This document shows, piece after piece, positions 1 to 12,689 of a stretch of 64,000 nt of DNA. Origin of the DNA: Zonotrichia leucophrys gambelii (taxonomy: Eukaryota; Chordata; Aves; Passeriformes; Passerellidae); the NCBI RefSeq assembly GCF_028769735.1, contig NC_088171.1, positions 61,804,216 to 61,868,215 on the forward strand, read 5' to 3'. The number at the start of each line of letters is the position of its first letter. Positions within the stretch are counted from its first letter, which is position 1. The translations under genes were made by a program, and so were the position numbers. The notes beneath the pieces were generated by a model, which was not told where the DNA came from, did no database searches, and saw nothing but the letters and a program-made list of their open reading frames with translations.

Positions 1-3000
1 TTCCAGCACTGGCAGCCTGAGGGTTTAGCGTACAGGAAAAGCCAACTGCACCTTCACACTTCATTCTCCAGGAAACTGAGTGAGATCACAGGAGGATGAA
101 AGCATGAGATTAACTGGAGCTGCCCAGAATGTGCTGTAAAAGTCATTAAGCACAGAAAAGAAGTTGGCTGGCAAAACACAAACTCCTGAGTGAAACGGTC
201 CACCTGGTCCAGTCTGTCAGACATGAAAGACCCATGGAAGCTGCTGCCAGACTGTTTTCTAACCTCTCCCAGTTGGAAAATGGCCAGAGCAAGGCTTTAC
301 AAGAGATGGCTCTGGCCATAAGAGACAAAAGGCACAGACCCAGGCATTTTTACCCCGTGACAGTTCCTGCAGCACAGGGACCACCAGTGGGAAGGGAGCA
401 CTGATCTCTTGCCCAGCTGGGCAGCATTTTGAACACACTTGGGCTCCCTGAGCAGCCAGCATACCACAGCTTGGAAACACTCGGAGATTCAACCAAGAGT
501 AAAAGGGAAACATTTGAGTCAAGAGCCCCTTGCCCAGATCAGAAATACTCTTGGGAGCTGAACAGGAAGCTGGATGAGGAAGGAAGTGCAGGTTTAGTGA
601 CAAGTGCTCAGCCAAGGCTCCCAAGCCTGTCTTCCTCAGCTGCTGCCAGGAGCATTGGCTAATAATCCCCAAAATCTCTAATCCAAATGTTGTACAATGA
701 TCACACACAGATATTTTACATGTAAGTAGTTACAAAACAGAGAGAGCAGTATCATGGCTACTTTTATCAAGCATCTGCAAGTACATTTTGACACAAAGGG
801 AACATGGGCTTAATCTGTGGTTTTGTACAAATAAAAACATTAGCAAAGGGCTGTTACCATGACAGATTGCAGGGACGTAAGAGGTAGATGGGAATATGTG
901 GTTATGGCCCCCTTATTTGTGTGGGGCAAATACACTGGCTGGGTTCCAAGTTTGAAGGGATGAAGCTGTGTAACAGAAAAGGGTGATGGGCAGCTTGTCA
1001 TGCACACACAGCAAAGGAAGGGGTCCCTGGGCCAGTCACCCCACCAGGTGAGTAGATGGCTTCTGCCATCTATGGATGCTGTGGGTACATTTGGCCCTGA
1101 AGATATTAAGATTGGGAACTCCAGGCCTGAATTTCCAAAGCTAGGTGTTTCCACAACTCTCTCTGTAAGTTCTTCACAAGGCTCAAAGCAAGGGAAGGGG
1201 AAACAAGAACCATTGGTACAGCACTTCAGAGCGCAGCAAGAGCTGGACATTTATTTCTCCACAGATGATGACTTCTCCACAGCAGTAATATTTGCTGCAT
1301 GTGAAGAAATAGTTCATGGATTCAATTCCTTTAGTGGCTAACAACCTAGATAAAATGACAATGATAACAACAACTGGTCTTTTTCTGAGAAATTTTCAAG
1401 CATCATGGAGGTGTCATTCACAAATTTCTTTCATTGATTCATATTGAGTTCCCAAACAGCACGATGGTTGTAAGAAATTCATGTACTTGTTCCACAGAGG
1501 CTAAAGTACCCCAATGATTTCAGTGTTCTCAGCAGAAGAACTCTAAGCAAATCGGTAGGAAACCCTGGAAGTGGAGCTTGAATTTCCTGCTCTAATAGAT
1601 ACAGGACATTTCTACAGCCAGGAACACAACCTTTGGTGTTCATGGTTAAACATCTGCATATTCAACACTGAGCCAGCCTGAAGATTATTCAGGAGATAAT
1701 GTTAGGAGACAACTAGTTTTGAAAATTACCTGCAGCTAGTCAGCACATTTTGCTTTAACACCTGTGGCTAAAAGAGAAAAGAGCATTTATTGGTAAAACG
1801 TTTGGATTATGGAAGCATAAGTTTATTCAAAACAGCCAGTGCCTAAATATTCAGACAAAGAGCTCTCAAAAATTCACTTCATAAAAAAATCAATGCCAAC
1901 AAAGGTATTAAACTCTAAAGAAATATAGTCTAGGAGCTCTGAAAGATGCTGCACACTTCTACGAGTTCCCTAAACCATACCTATCCTGGAGGCAAAAACC
2001 TGAAACCATTAAAAAGACATTAAAATGAAAACAATGCTTGGAGGGCTTCCCAAACACCCATGCCCTCCACAGTGTCCTCACTGCATCTGCTTAACTGACA
2101 AAACCTGATTTTTCACCAGTTCTCCTGGGAACTTTCAAGTTCTTCACTGCTTAGGCTCTGGCATGGGTTTCAGTGCCCTAGATGTCAACGGGGCTCATCC
2201 ATGCGGGTCTGACAGGGTTCACTACTTCTGTTTCTTCCCTCTGTTCTTCTAACAAAGAGCAAGTACCACAGTATTGTCTGTCTGAATTGTAAGTGGACAA
2301 ACTTCAAAAGAGAAGGAGTTTAAGAGCTATAAATGGTCTCTCTACACAGCTCTCCTACCTATTCCCTATGAAAAGAATTTAGGAGCTTCAAGCTCCTCAG
2401 ACCTTTCAGTAAGGTTTTTACATGAGGAAATGGAGCTTCTTAGCAACTCCTTTGCCCCGATCTGAACGACATTTTAAATTCTTTATAGTCCTTCTGCTTT
2501 CCAGTAAAAACAAAACAAGCTGTTTAACTTCATTGCAGCCTGACAGTTAATAGCTCCTGTATTGTCTCTTAATCACACTGAAATATCTGTTGAAGGATGT
2601 ATCATTGTTTTAACTTCCTGCTAGCTTTTTTCTTACACAGCCTGCCATTAAACTAAATTAACTGTGTTCATATTGTAACCATAATTTACAAGTTTTTAAA
2701 GAGACATGACAAAGTCCTTCTAAATCCTAAGTGGCCCACAAAGAGGGTGAATGAGAGAAGGGTTATTCCATGTCTCCAAAAAAGAAAAAAGAGCTAGAGG
2801 AGCAAAAATGAGAAAGACAGGTAGGGGGTTCAAAGCCAAGAGAAAAGGATTCTTCTTTACACACTGTGTTGAGACTGTTACTGCACTCTCCTTGCTGCAG
2901 AATGTTAAAATTTACCTGGCTCAGAAAAGTCTGAATCTCCTGGAAAAGACTTTACACAAAGTCTTGCTTTGGCCCAGACAGCCCTTGAACTATGAGTCAC

Positions 3001-4884
3001 TGGAGCCTGGGAAAATACTGTTGGGAAATATTGCTGCGTACTCACTCTTGCTTGCACCCTTTTGTCTCTGCATTCACTATTCCCAACGCCCTGTTCCTGG
3101 GGGAACTGCATTGCTGTGTCCAGGCACAGAGAAAGCTGCAAGCTGACCTTCTGCTCCTCACACCCATGCGATATTGAGACCTCAACGTGGAGATAGGTCT
3201 GGCATTAAGTTGACAAGAATGGATATTACAGTAGATTTTGCCTACAAGGCCATGATGTGGTGTGGAGGCAAGCCAGAAAGTCTGATCTGGAATGGCAGCT
3301 CCTATGGCCTCATTATGAAGTTGGTCCATTCCCTGTCTGTGTCTCTGTGGAGAAGATCAAGGATTTCAAAGTCCAAAGCCACTGTTCTGTACTAGTGCCA
3401 TTACTGGTGTGAGATACTAATGAGTGGAAAATATATGTGCCTTCATCTTTTCCTCCACATTTTGAAGCACACAAGATTGTATTATAGTGCTTGATAGTTC
3501 CTTTTGTTTCCATCCTAACTACTAATCCAATTAGCTTAGTTTCCTCATTGTTCCTTAGTTCTATGACATTTCAACGCACCCTCCCATTCCTTCAATGAAT
3601 CACACTTAGTTGCTGTAAACTCAGCTCTTCTGGAGCTCCCTTAATCTTAGACTCTCTGAAAATAAGCATATATTTGGCCCTTTGACATCCCCACATCCCC
3701 AAAGATTTGTATTGTATCAATTTGATTTTTGAGTAAGAAGCTGTGGTCAGATAAAAATTAATGTCTCTTCCAGAGTCTGTGATCTTTGTGGAAAAGAAGA
3801 TAAGCAGGTACCAAACTACTTGTCTTCTCCTTATCTAAGGCATATTGCTGCATCCTTGAGACTAGAACCCTCATAAAAATCCTTTTGTTATAATTAGTCT
3901 GAAGACTGCTTCCTTCATCCCCTTTCCTTACCAAATGATGGAAAATCCAGCAATTCTAGGTTCCTGAACAAAGTGACGAGGCTCAACCTGTACATCACAT
4001 CCTTTTTGGAAAAAGGATTTAAACCCCCCTATAACTATGAGTAACTGCTCAGTGAAAGAAACACACCCCAACACCACAGAACAAAGCAATGAAAAGCAGA
4101 AACTCTTTCACCCATAGGTTCATAAATGCTCCTAGATTCTATCTAGGCTGAAACAAACTGTCAGCAAGGGTGGGAAGCAAGAGGGACCTGAGGTGTTCAC
4201 ACACCAGTGATGTCGCCAGTTAGCTGAACCTGCAACCTCAACGCACTTTGTGCAAATTATATAATATAGATCCATGCTGTGTGAAACATCTGACTCAAAA
4301 ATTGTTCCAATAGCACCAATTCACTTAATTTCTTTTGTACCAGACAGTAAATATACAAACAGTACTTAGTTTGCACCAGATTTCCTCTGTGAAATACCCT
4401 TTCAACATTCCTTTTCTGAGATTCTTCTCAACCAAACTAAGTAGAAACTCTCTGTAGATGGTGGTTACACTTAGATGAATCCTAATAGGTACCAGATATC
4501 TGCAGTCAAGATGCTACTTTCATGAAATGAGAAAAGACAAACATAGCATCCAAAGAAAACTAGTAACTTTTGAGAAAAAGGGAAAGGCTTGATGAGATGA
4601 CACCATACTATAAGCTTTTGCTATGGGCAAACAGAATCCCTTAGTTCAAAGTAATTATCTCATGGAGTTCCACTTCATTAGGATTGAAACTAGACATCAT
4701 AATGAACAGTGGACTAATATTTCACCAATAAGAATTTGGGTTTAGTCCAGCTTGATATCTCCTCTGTAATATATTTGTTGGTTTCAGCTCATCACCCCCA
4801 ACTTCTCTGGACAAGATGACACACCTCTTCATTTTCTATTCATCATAAGCCTATGGGTGAATTAGTAAATTAGATTAAATTTCC

Positions 4885-4913
4885 TTTCCCAGTGCCGGAG
4901 GGGCACTGGGAAA
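4885..4913. repeat. Perfect 12-bp inverted repeat (hairpin)
   Basis: The arms 4885-4896 (TTTCCCAGTGCC) and 4902-4913 (GGCACTGGGAAA) are exactly complementary and are separated by the 5-base loop GGAGG. The structure is stable and GC-containing, but no T-run or gene end is associated with it. In a vertebrate intergenic region it is not a terminator. It could be a template-switch scar or the relic of a small foldback element. Confidence 0.8.
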
Positions 4914-6376
4914 TTTGCATGAGCTCCCTTCCCAGGACAAGGCACGTGGAGAAAAGGGAGAAGCAGGAATTGTCAGAGCAAGTTCAGTTTTGCCCCCTGG
5001 ACCTTCTGCATTTTTGTGGAGGAGGGCAGAATGCATCAACACACCCTCTCTTCCACTCCAAAAAGATAGTGCTAGGATGGTAAGTGGGAGATCACTTCAG
5101 AAATTCAAGGTGGTTACAAAATATTTTCGGACATTAGGAACTATCTGCAGCAGGACAAGTTTGTGGTAGATAGGAAATGGCAGAGTACAGATTATGGAGT
5201 CATTAGTCATGCTGTCACTAAGGGGATTAAATTTTGCTACTTTCTTTTCTTTAATATCCTTCTCCCCACTGTGATTTTTTTTTTACCCCTGCACCTGCCC
5301 TCTAGATATTAGATAACCTGAACATGAAAGAGAAGAACCTTTTTGACAGTGAAGCTGAAATCCTCCTGTTTTGTCATGCATTCAAATGGGAACCAGACCA
5401 ATTGAATCCTGACCTACTTATCAGACTGAAACTCCTGCTGAGAAGTATCAATAAAAAGACCCACTGGGAGGTCATTCAGACTGGTCATGGTTATTATGGG
5501 AATTGTGAAAGAGAGGGTAGCTATAGTAATAAAAATTCATTTTCATATGGCCTTATTTCTTTAGTATGTACCTATTCAAAGTGCAATAACTTTCCATTGC
5601 AGTTTTCCTCTAAAATAAGCTTCCAGGTCAAGTTCCAGTGACAATAAATGAGTCTGCCTCATTAATCAGACCACAGCACTTAACAGAACACTTAACAGAA
5701 ATTGTTTCTCTGCGGGTGGCCAAGGGTCCTCACTGGCAGTGAACACAACATGGCTGAAGGCCTGACAGTGTCCCGTTATGTGCACCATGCTCCTTAGAGT
5801 GTGTGAAGTGATTTCAGGCTCTTCCAGAAAATATTTTTAGCCCACATTAGGTAAAATAACTGCAGTATCACCTGAGCTTTCACTGAAAACTTTGTGAAGT
5901 GAAAGAGAAAAGCCTCGCGGCTCCAGTGGGTAGCAGGGCGGCCTCCATGCTTGCTCCTCCCTCAGCGTGCGTGGTCCTACCCAGCCTCTTCCCACAGTGG
6001 GCACAGGGAAGGGATTCTAAACATCCCTGCCAACAGCTGAGCTCCTGGCCTCTCCCTGCCTTCTACAGTGAGCCCCAGCTGAGAAGTCTCTGTCCTGCAC
6101 CACATTTTTGGCAATTTCTCTAGGGCGAGGCAAGTTGTTTCTCTCTGCAGGCCTCTAATCCCTCCCTGTGCTGACTTGACAGCAAAGGATAAGCACTCCA
6201 CCAGAGAGGCCCATGATGAGCTGCATGTGAAGGTCATGCTACCTTCTGCCATCCTTTCCCAAGTTTCCTATGGCTCTATGGACCTTTTAAATCTGAGGTC
6301 ATCTCTATGGTGGTGCCAACTGCTATTACATATGCAAAGCATTTTAAATGTGTATCTGCATACACACGTGTGTATT

Positions 6377-6416
6377 TTATATCTATATATCCAGATCTAT
6401 ATCTATATCCATATCT
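6377..6416. repeat. Degenerate ATATCT-type microsatellite
   Basis: An AT-rich run of imperfect ATATCT/ATATCC hexamers follows a short alternating purine-pyrimidine palindrome at 6360-6375. It is simple-sequence DNA with no coding content. Confidence 0.7.
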
Positions 6417-6596
6417 GAATGTTTTTATGGACATATTCTGAAAAAAAACCCCATAAATAAAAATACAGTCTCTTAGTTTTAAAAAAGAGCCTGATTCAGG
6501 CAGTTGAGCACACTGAGGGATCAAAAGGGAAAAAAAAAGGTATAAATCTCTCTCCACATTTGAAATATAGCTGGAGGGTAGCAATGACTGAGTTAA

Positions 6597-6675
6597 ATTC
6601 TCTGGTCTGCGTTATGTAGAAGGTCAAACTGCATGTCTGTAATGGTCCCTCTTGGCTTTAAATACCTATGAAAAA
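6597..6675 (+). mobile_element. Degraded CR1/L3-like LINE 3' end
   Basis: The run reads like an old CR1/L3 LINE tail: a CTGGTCTGCGTTATG-type segment, then AGGTCAAACT, then AATGGTCCCTCTTGGCTTTAAA and a terminal CTATGAA. Order and spacing match the 3' end of ancient amniote CR1/L3 families as I remember them. Divergence is high and no coding part remains, so the exact family is uncertain. Confidence 0.5.
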
Positions 6676-8496
6676 ATATGGCACAACTTTGCCTTTGCAG
6701 CAGATACTAGGACATTTGCTTTACTCACCATGTTGGGAGCCTGTGCCTGATATCTGCCAGGGCAGCAGATATTTTTATTGGTAATTTCAAATTAAAAATA
6801 TTAAGTGCAGAAGTCAAGAAATTCACAGAACCAGTCAATGTTGTTTTTAAAGATCTTGCCTATGATCTCATCGTTTCTACTAAAACTGAAGTTTCCATGG
6901 CATTTTGGATTAACCAGTGACCCTGCTTCTATATAATTTAATTTTTTTATTAATATAAATTGAAGCATATTTGCAATTTATACACTTTTTTACCCATTTA
7001 TGCTGACTGGTGCTCTTTTAGAGGTAACCTTCAGTTTATTAGCTGAGGGCACTGCACAAGCCTCTAAGGCACAATACAGCTTCCACAGCAGGAAGCCCCT
7101 GCTTTGTACAACACAGGTAATATCCTACACATCCCAGCTTCTCTGTATCTCATGATAAACCTCTTCCACTGGCAAAACAGACATAGCTGGAAATATCCCA
7201 AAATCATCCAACTGTGTTTATGTCACCTTACCATAAAAATGGTCATTTTATGTTCTGTCCAAATGGTAGTTGAACCTATCAAAAATAAGATTTTGACAGA
7301 AAATCCAAATCCAGAATGTTTTTCTCCAATGGGGCCCTGGTAGCATGAAAAAGCACTGCTGGCTTGTGATTTGGTAACGTATTTTCTTGATTCTGACTGA
7401 TTTTAAATACACATTACATAAATATTCATCAGCATTTTATAATTTTGCACCTAATTTTAAACATTCTCCTCCACTACTTGCCCCAGAGCCATAAGTGTAC
7501 CTCATAAACTTAGAACTAGGTAAATAGCAAGAAAAAATACCACAACACCATACATAAACAACAAAGATAAAAGATTTTTTTGTGCTTGGTAGGAAGGGGG
7601 AGAAGTGCAAGCAGTAAGACATACACAGGGAGACAATATTTAGTATAAAATATTTCTGCATTTCCTTCAGATTTTTGGAAGGGAGAAACAATATCCAAAC
7701 CAGGTGGGCATGGGCTGTGTCATTTGAGCAACACAGTTTAAATGCTATCACTCTTCCAATTAATATGCTGCAGCACAAGGTAAGGGAAGATGTTCCAATA
7801 GCTCATTCCAATACAGTTTCATCTTGAGAGAGATGCTCAAATGTATTTTTTTTCTGGATCTTGGAAGGTACCACATGAGTGGCTATTAGCATAATCACTC
7901 TCAGGTCAAAATTCTTTCAGGGAGAAAATTTCCCTGAGATCCTTTGAGCATCTAATGACACCTTTGCATGAGCTTAATTTTTTGGTTATAAGCATGTTGC
8001 CTGCCCCATTGTTGTTTGTGAAATAAAGCTGATGAGTAGGGCAGATCTTGAAGGGATTTAACACTTCTAGCAGGATTACCAACTCCTTGCATTCGAACAT
8101 CATGACTCAGTCTCTCTAAAATTGTAAGATTTCATTAAATGTAAGAAAGTAATTATATTGTGTTCTAGCTTTTTTGTTTGTTTTTTTCGCTAATTCACTT
8201 TGAAAGAAAGGAAAGAACTCCTGTGTAGACATTTCAGCAGTGTTTCCAACTCTTTCTTGGCAACCATAAGGCACAGAAATGTGCTTCAAGAAAATGCAAC
8301 CTAGGATCCTCATAAATTGAGGTGATAGGTGCTGGGATTTGGTGAAGAAGATTCTTAAGTGATCCAAGCTCACAAGGAAATATGATGCAGAAGGGAACGA
8401 CTACCAAACGGAGCTCCTCTAACACTGCTTCAAGTCCTCCTTGACTGTCAAAGAATTCGCTTACTTTACTTTTCCCAGCTAAGCAAATTCCCAAAC
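6676..8496. other. Gene-free intergenic DNA
   Basis: AT-rich unique sequence. The overlapping minus-strand open frames near 7437-7778 and 8116-8494 contain no recognisable domain and no supporting splice context. I see no RNA gene or further repeat that I can name. Confidence 0.6.
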
Positions 8497-9119
8497 TCTT
8501 TTGTCCTGGTTTAGGGCAAATTTGTTAAAGAATCTGCAAAGGAGGGCCCCTCCAGAAAGCGAAACCCACACGGCCCCTCCCCCCAACCGGTTCGGGAAAA
8601 AATTCCTCAGAGAGAGGTGGAAAGAACCTGTTTATTTGACTGGCCCCGCACCCCCCAGCACACAAAATGAACAATACCCGATGACACCGCTCTGAGAAAG
8701 ATGACAAAATCAGAAAGTCTCTTTCGGGGGGTGGTTGCTCTGTTCTCAGTCCCTCCGGCGCTGGGGCAGCTGCTGCAGCCAAACCTTCGGTGTTCCCGGG
8801 TCCCAGTCCGGAGCAGGTTCGAGATGGTCACAGGAACAGGAGAGGAGAAACGGTCCAGGAAGCAATGTGGACTGTTTAGCTAGAACAAGCTAATAAGCAG
8901 AGGCAGAAAGCAGAGCAGAAGCAAGAGCAGAAAAAGAGAGCAAGCAAAAGCAGCATGCTGAAGCTGGAAGTGAAAAAAACAGCCTTATGTACTGCTTTCC
9001 TCTGTGACTCTGATAAGAGAAACCCAAACAAAACTTCCACTCTTCAGAGCCGGTCTTAAAGGCACAGAACAGATGAATGGGGATATACAAGCATCATAAC
9101 GTCACCCCAGGACATCTTT
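8497..9119 (-). mobile_element. Complete solo LTR with 5-bp target-site duplication
   Basis: The LTR body spans 8502-9114 (613 bp). It begins TGTCCTGG and ends with the exact inverted complement CCAGGACA. It is flanked by a perfect TCTTT duplication at 8497-8501 and 9115-9119. On the minus strand an AATAAA at 8636-8631 sits about 480 bp into the element and is followed by a U5-like tail, which sets the orientation as minus. The GC-rich internal part is typical of a songbird endogenous-retrovirus LTR. No internal retroviral region (gag, pol, env) adjoins it, so it is a solo LTR left by recombination. The 5-bp duplication favours an ERVL-type or similar integrase, but the family name is not certain. 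Open frames across it on both strands are spurious. Confidence 0.92.
8631..8636 (-). promoter_or_regulatory. LTR polyadenylation signal (AATAAA on minus)
   Basis: A TTTATT on the plus strand gives AATAAA on the minus strand, placed where the R/U5 boundary of the LTR is expected. It is the main evidence for the element's orientation. Confidence 0.6.
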
Positions 9120-12100
9120 CCACAGGCTGAGGTACTTCTGTCCCCATAAAAACACCCACAGTGCTGAGATTGAAGGAAATGGGGATTTGCTGTTTAGAAA
9201 GCTCACTCACTTTGTTAAAACAAATGTTGTAGAGTTTTCTGGGAATTAAGGATAAAACTGCAAGAGCCCCAGCATAAACCCAGGAGAAGTGGAGTGGCAA
9301 TGCCAGCCCAAGCTCCCCTGACCACCATGAAGTACCACATTTTTATTGACCAAAATGATGGGAGTTGCACAGATTTACTCCCCAGCCATGCAGACTTAAC
9401 AGAGCAAGTGAAGACTGTGCCAGTCTTGCAGCTGGCTTGCCTTGAAGGCCACAGGTGAGGACAATGCAGTGCATTAAAAATGACCCCTCACCACCAGACC
9501 AATCAATGACATCTCTAAACTGCTTATTGAGGTTGCCATAGCAGCCTTCCCAAATGGAAAGTGCAACTTCTCAGTGCACAGAGTACCTCCTTCTTTTTAT
9601 CTTTTAAAGTCTTTCTGAATTTTCTATAGAGCCATTTCTGAAACACTAATATTTTTTTCTACTTCTGTTTATTTTAACCAAGTTCCAGTAGTTGAGAAGA
9701 CATGATAAAAGGAAAAATTAGCTCCTAACAGAAAGGAGCAATCGTAGTTGGTAGGTCCTTCACCTGTGAGCCTGATTGAATTAGAGGTCAATGAACACGC
9801 TGTTCTGAAGTTAATACAGGTTTTTTTCTTGAGTTTGAAAATTTCACAGTTGCAAGCAGGACTTCCCCCTGCACAAATTTGTTCCATAGTCCACACAATA
9901 ACTGGATGTTGGTGCAGAATTGTTCCACACCTCTGGTAGATGCTGTGCCTTTTGAGAAGGACTTCCCAATGGAAGTAGTGCTCCTGGGCACAAAGAGGCA
10001 GGCTGTGTGAATACATTTTGAAGACTCCGATATCATCAGCCTGCTAAGAACCATCTTTTATTGCTCCTATGATCAAAAAAGGGCATTATTGGACCATGGG
10101 GAAGCCATACTCACGTGCCACATACTCAAGTGCCATTTGGAACATTTTACTGACTACAGTGAAGAATGGGTATGAAAAAATAAAACAAGTAAATCATCAT
10201 GAAAAACAGAAGGAAATTTTTTTAAACATTATTTTCAGAAATCTGAAATTAAACCACAAACTAGTGTTCCAGGCCTGCTAACATACTGGAGAGATAGATT
10301 GGGAAAGCAGGAAATACTTAACCCAGTTTCACAGTCAGAGAAAACCTCAACTTTCACTAACAAGAAAAGAAACATACATCAAATCTACTGCCAGAGATGA
10401 GGAGAAACTGGAAGCATAAATCTTAAATATTCCAAATCATGATAATGACAAATCAAAAGGAAAAATATTTATTTTTAATGTTATTTTTTTGTGATTATCT
10501 TAAGAAAGATACCATCATATCCAAGTTATTTTTGATCACAGAGCATTGTGTTCCTTGTATATCCAGGACTGCATTTGTTTCCCAGACCAAAGCAGGCTTT
10601 TGTTCTACATATTAGCTAAATTCCTGCATTGTAAGGTGCCCTCCATGAGGGCCAGATGGATTTCTCCTGGTGTGTACCTGAACACCACCCAAAGCCTCCA
10701 CCACTGAGCCCTGGTGTCCTCAGTGCAGTGATGCCCCACTTGGGACACCAGGCGCACACAAGTCTGGCCAAGGACAGGCTCCACAGTCTCTTCAACATGA
10801 AGTGTTCCTGTTGGACACTATCTCATAATGTCCTTCTATTTGCTAATTTGATTTAGCTTTGCTTTGAGAATGTAAATGGAGGGGCTGTTTGGCTGGCTTT
10901 TTTTTTTTTTTTTGTCAGGCCTGCTCCTGTTCCCCATGCCCCCTTCCTTTCTGTTTTTTGTATTTATAACTGCAACACTTTACAGCTGCATAAGTGTAAA
11001 GCAGGGTGTCCTCCTGGATTTTCACACATCTGCCCATGTGAAATTACCTCATTAGTAATCACCTCATTATTAAAGTCAAAATGAGGCTAACATGGATTGC
11101 ATTTGCAGCCTTCTTACTTCAAAAAGCCTAAAAACAGTATAGATGGGTACATATCAGTAAAATGTGTTTTCCAGGAAAGGAAACGGATTTTCTTGTGTAT
11201 TCCTTGCATGAGCTTTATCTCCTCCCCCATGTAACAAAACTTAATATGGGATGAGCCTTTTGTCACTTACTTTTAACTTACATTGAAATATGGCATGGTT
11301 CTTACCATGGGAATGAAAACCAATTTTTTTTCAGACTAACAAAAAGTTTGGAGGCTTTTTAAGGTTGCACGACCCTAACCTTTTGCAATCCCATTTCTGT
11401 CCAGTATGGCTGCAAAAAACATACAGGCTCTGATTTCCAGCTTGTTTATACATATTTAACAGAGAAGAAAATGGAGAAGGCAGAAGTGAAAAAAAAAAAG
11501 ATTTTCCATGGTCACAAAAGCCAGTCATAGAAGCACAGCTGGGTGTCGGATCAGGATCTCTTGGCAGCTGGCCACAAGAGATGCACAACAGAGAAAAAAC
11601 ATTTCCTGTAAGGAAGCATTTGATTTTCAAAGCTGCATGAAATGTTCACAAGAAAACCATGTAAATGCCCACTGGATTGGGGGTGGGGATGGGAGGATTT
11701 CATTAGTAACTGGAAGCCCTCTCTTGTTTCACCAAAAGATTTGCTCGTCACAAGCATTGCCAGCTAGCCTGAGGTGATTTTCATGTTTTGTATCAAAACC
11801 AAGCAAACATGAAGGCTCTAGCAGTTTCGATGTGAATTTGCTTTGAAGTTCATTTCAATGCGACACCAGTCAAACTGCACGGATAATGAAGGATTTCCGT
11901 TCCTATGGAAAGCAATGTTTTCCTCAGTCTCTGCAAAAGGAAAGGACAGGTTTCTGTGACACACTTACTCTGCACACAGCTGCCAGGGCTGAGGACATTG
12001 CAGCTGCTCCTCCTCTCCCCCAGCCTGGCTGCTGCCACCACCCCACTGCTGGGATTCACTGCCCCAGGGGCACCCCCAGCCCTGCCAGCCTGAGCAGCCA

Positions 12101-12689
12101 ATAAAGCAGTTTGAGATAAGCTGGGGAATCAGGCCTACAGGAGATGAAGTTGTGCTTGTGTCTTCCTTTCCATCAGCCAGGTAGGAGCAGAAGGGCATGG
12201 AACCTCTTCTGGCTGTGGTCAAACCGAGCGTGGACATAAAGATACCAGCAAATCTGCTTTTCTTCTGGATTGCTTATTTCACCAGGGGCAGGGTGACGAC
12301 TTTACTGTGTTATTACACTTATTGCACTTTGCTTTTACAGCTGCACTCCTGCTGCATAAGGATTTACTACCAAAGTGTTGTAGGAGCCCTTTTCACAGAC
12401 CACGTTTCCCTTCAGCCATGTGCTGTACCTGGGCAGGACAGTGTGACAGTCCCAATTCCAAAAAGCATTCATTGCCTGTGCATAAAATGGTAGGACAGAA
12501 TGGCCAGGGAAAGGAGCAAAATAAGAAAATGTCAGCCAGCCAGAAAGTCTTTTAAGAGGCAACATGGAAAGGAAGGGCCTTATGAATGGATGCTAAGAGC
12601 CAAAAGAATCTGCTTTGCAGGGCTGCACAGGATGCTCCTTCTGAGTATGAAAAATGTTTATGAATGGAATGAGTGCTCAAAGAAGACCA
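9120..12689. other. Gene-free intergenic DNA
   Basis: Mostly unique sequence. It includes T-rich runs near 10900 and a C/G-richer patch around 11990-12100 with an AATAAA on plus near 12100. None of the open frames here carries a recognisable domain. I see no convincing exon, RNA gene or named repeat. Confidence 0.55.

Larger units (their letters stand above)
1..6596. other. Gene-free intergenic DNA downstream of CDKAL1
   Basis: No exon-like open frame with flanking splice sites and a recognisable product was found on either strand. The open frames present (for example 149 codons on minus at 259-708 and 136 codons on minus at 840-1250) show no domain or motif I recognise. They are what chance gives in DNA of this composition. 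The stretch contains a perfect hairpin at 4885-4913, a short palindrome at 6360-6375 and a degenerate ATATCT-like repeat at 6377-6416. By synteny with other amniotes this is the CDKAL1-SOX4 gene desert, where distal enhancers are expected. That is inference from the neighbouring gene. Confidence 0.7.

Noticed and set aside
259..708. 149-codon minus-strand open frame near the left edge
   Set aside because: No domain recognised, several overlapping frames of similar length on both strands, and no exon signals that I could link.
8525..8782. Ala/Pro-rich minus-strand open frame, looks like a gene start in a GC-rich patch
   Set aside because: It lies wholly inside the solo LTR. The GC-richness belongs to the LTR, not to a CpG island or first exon.
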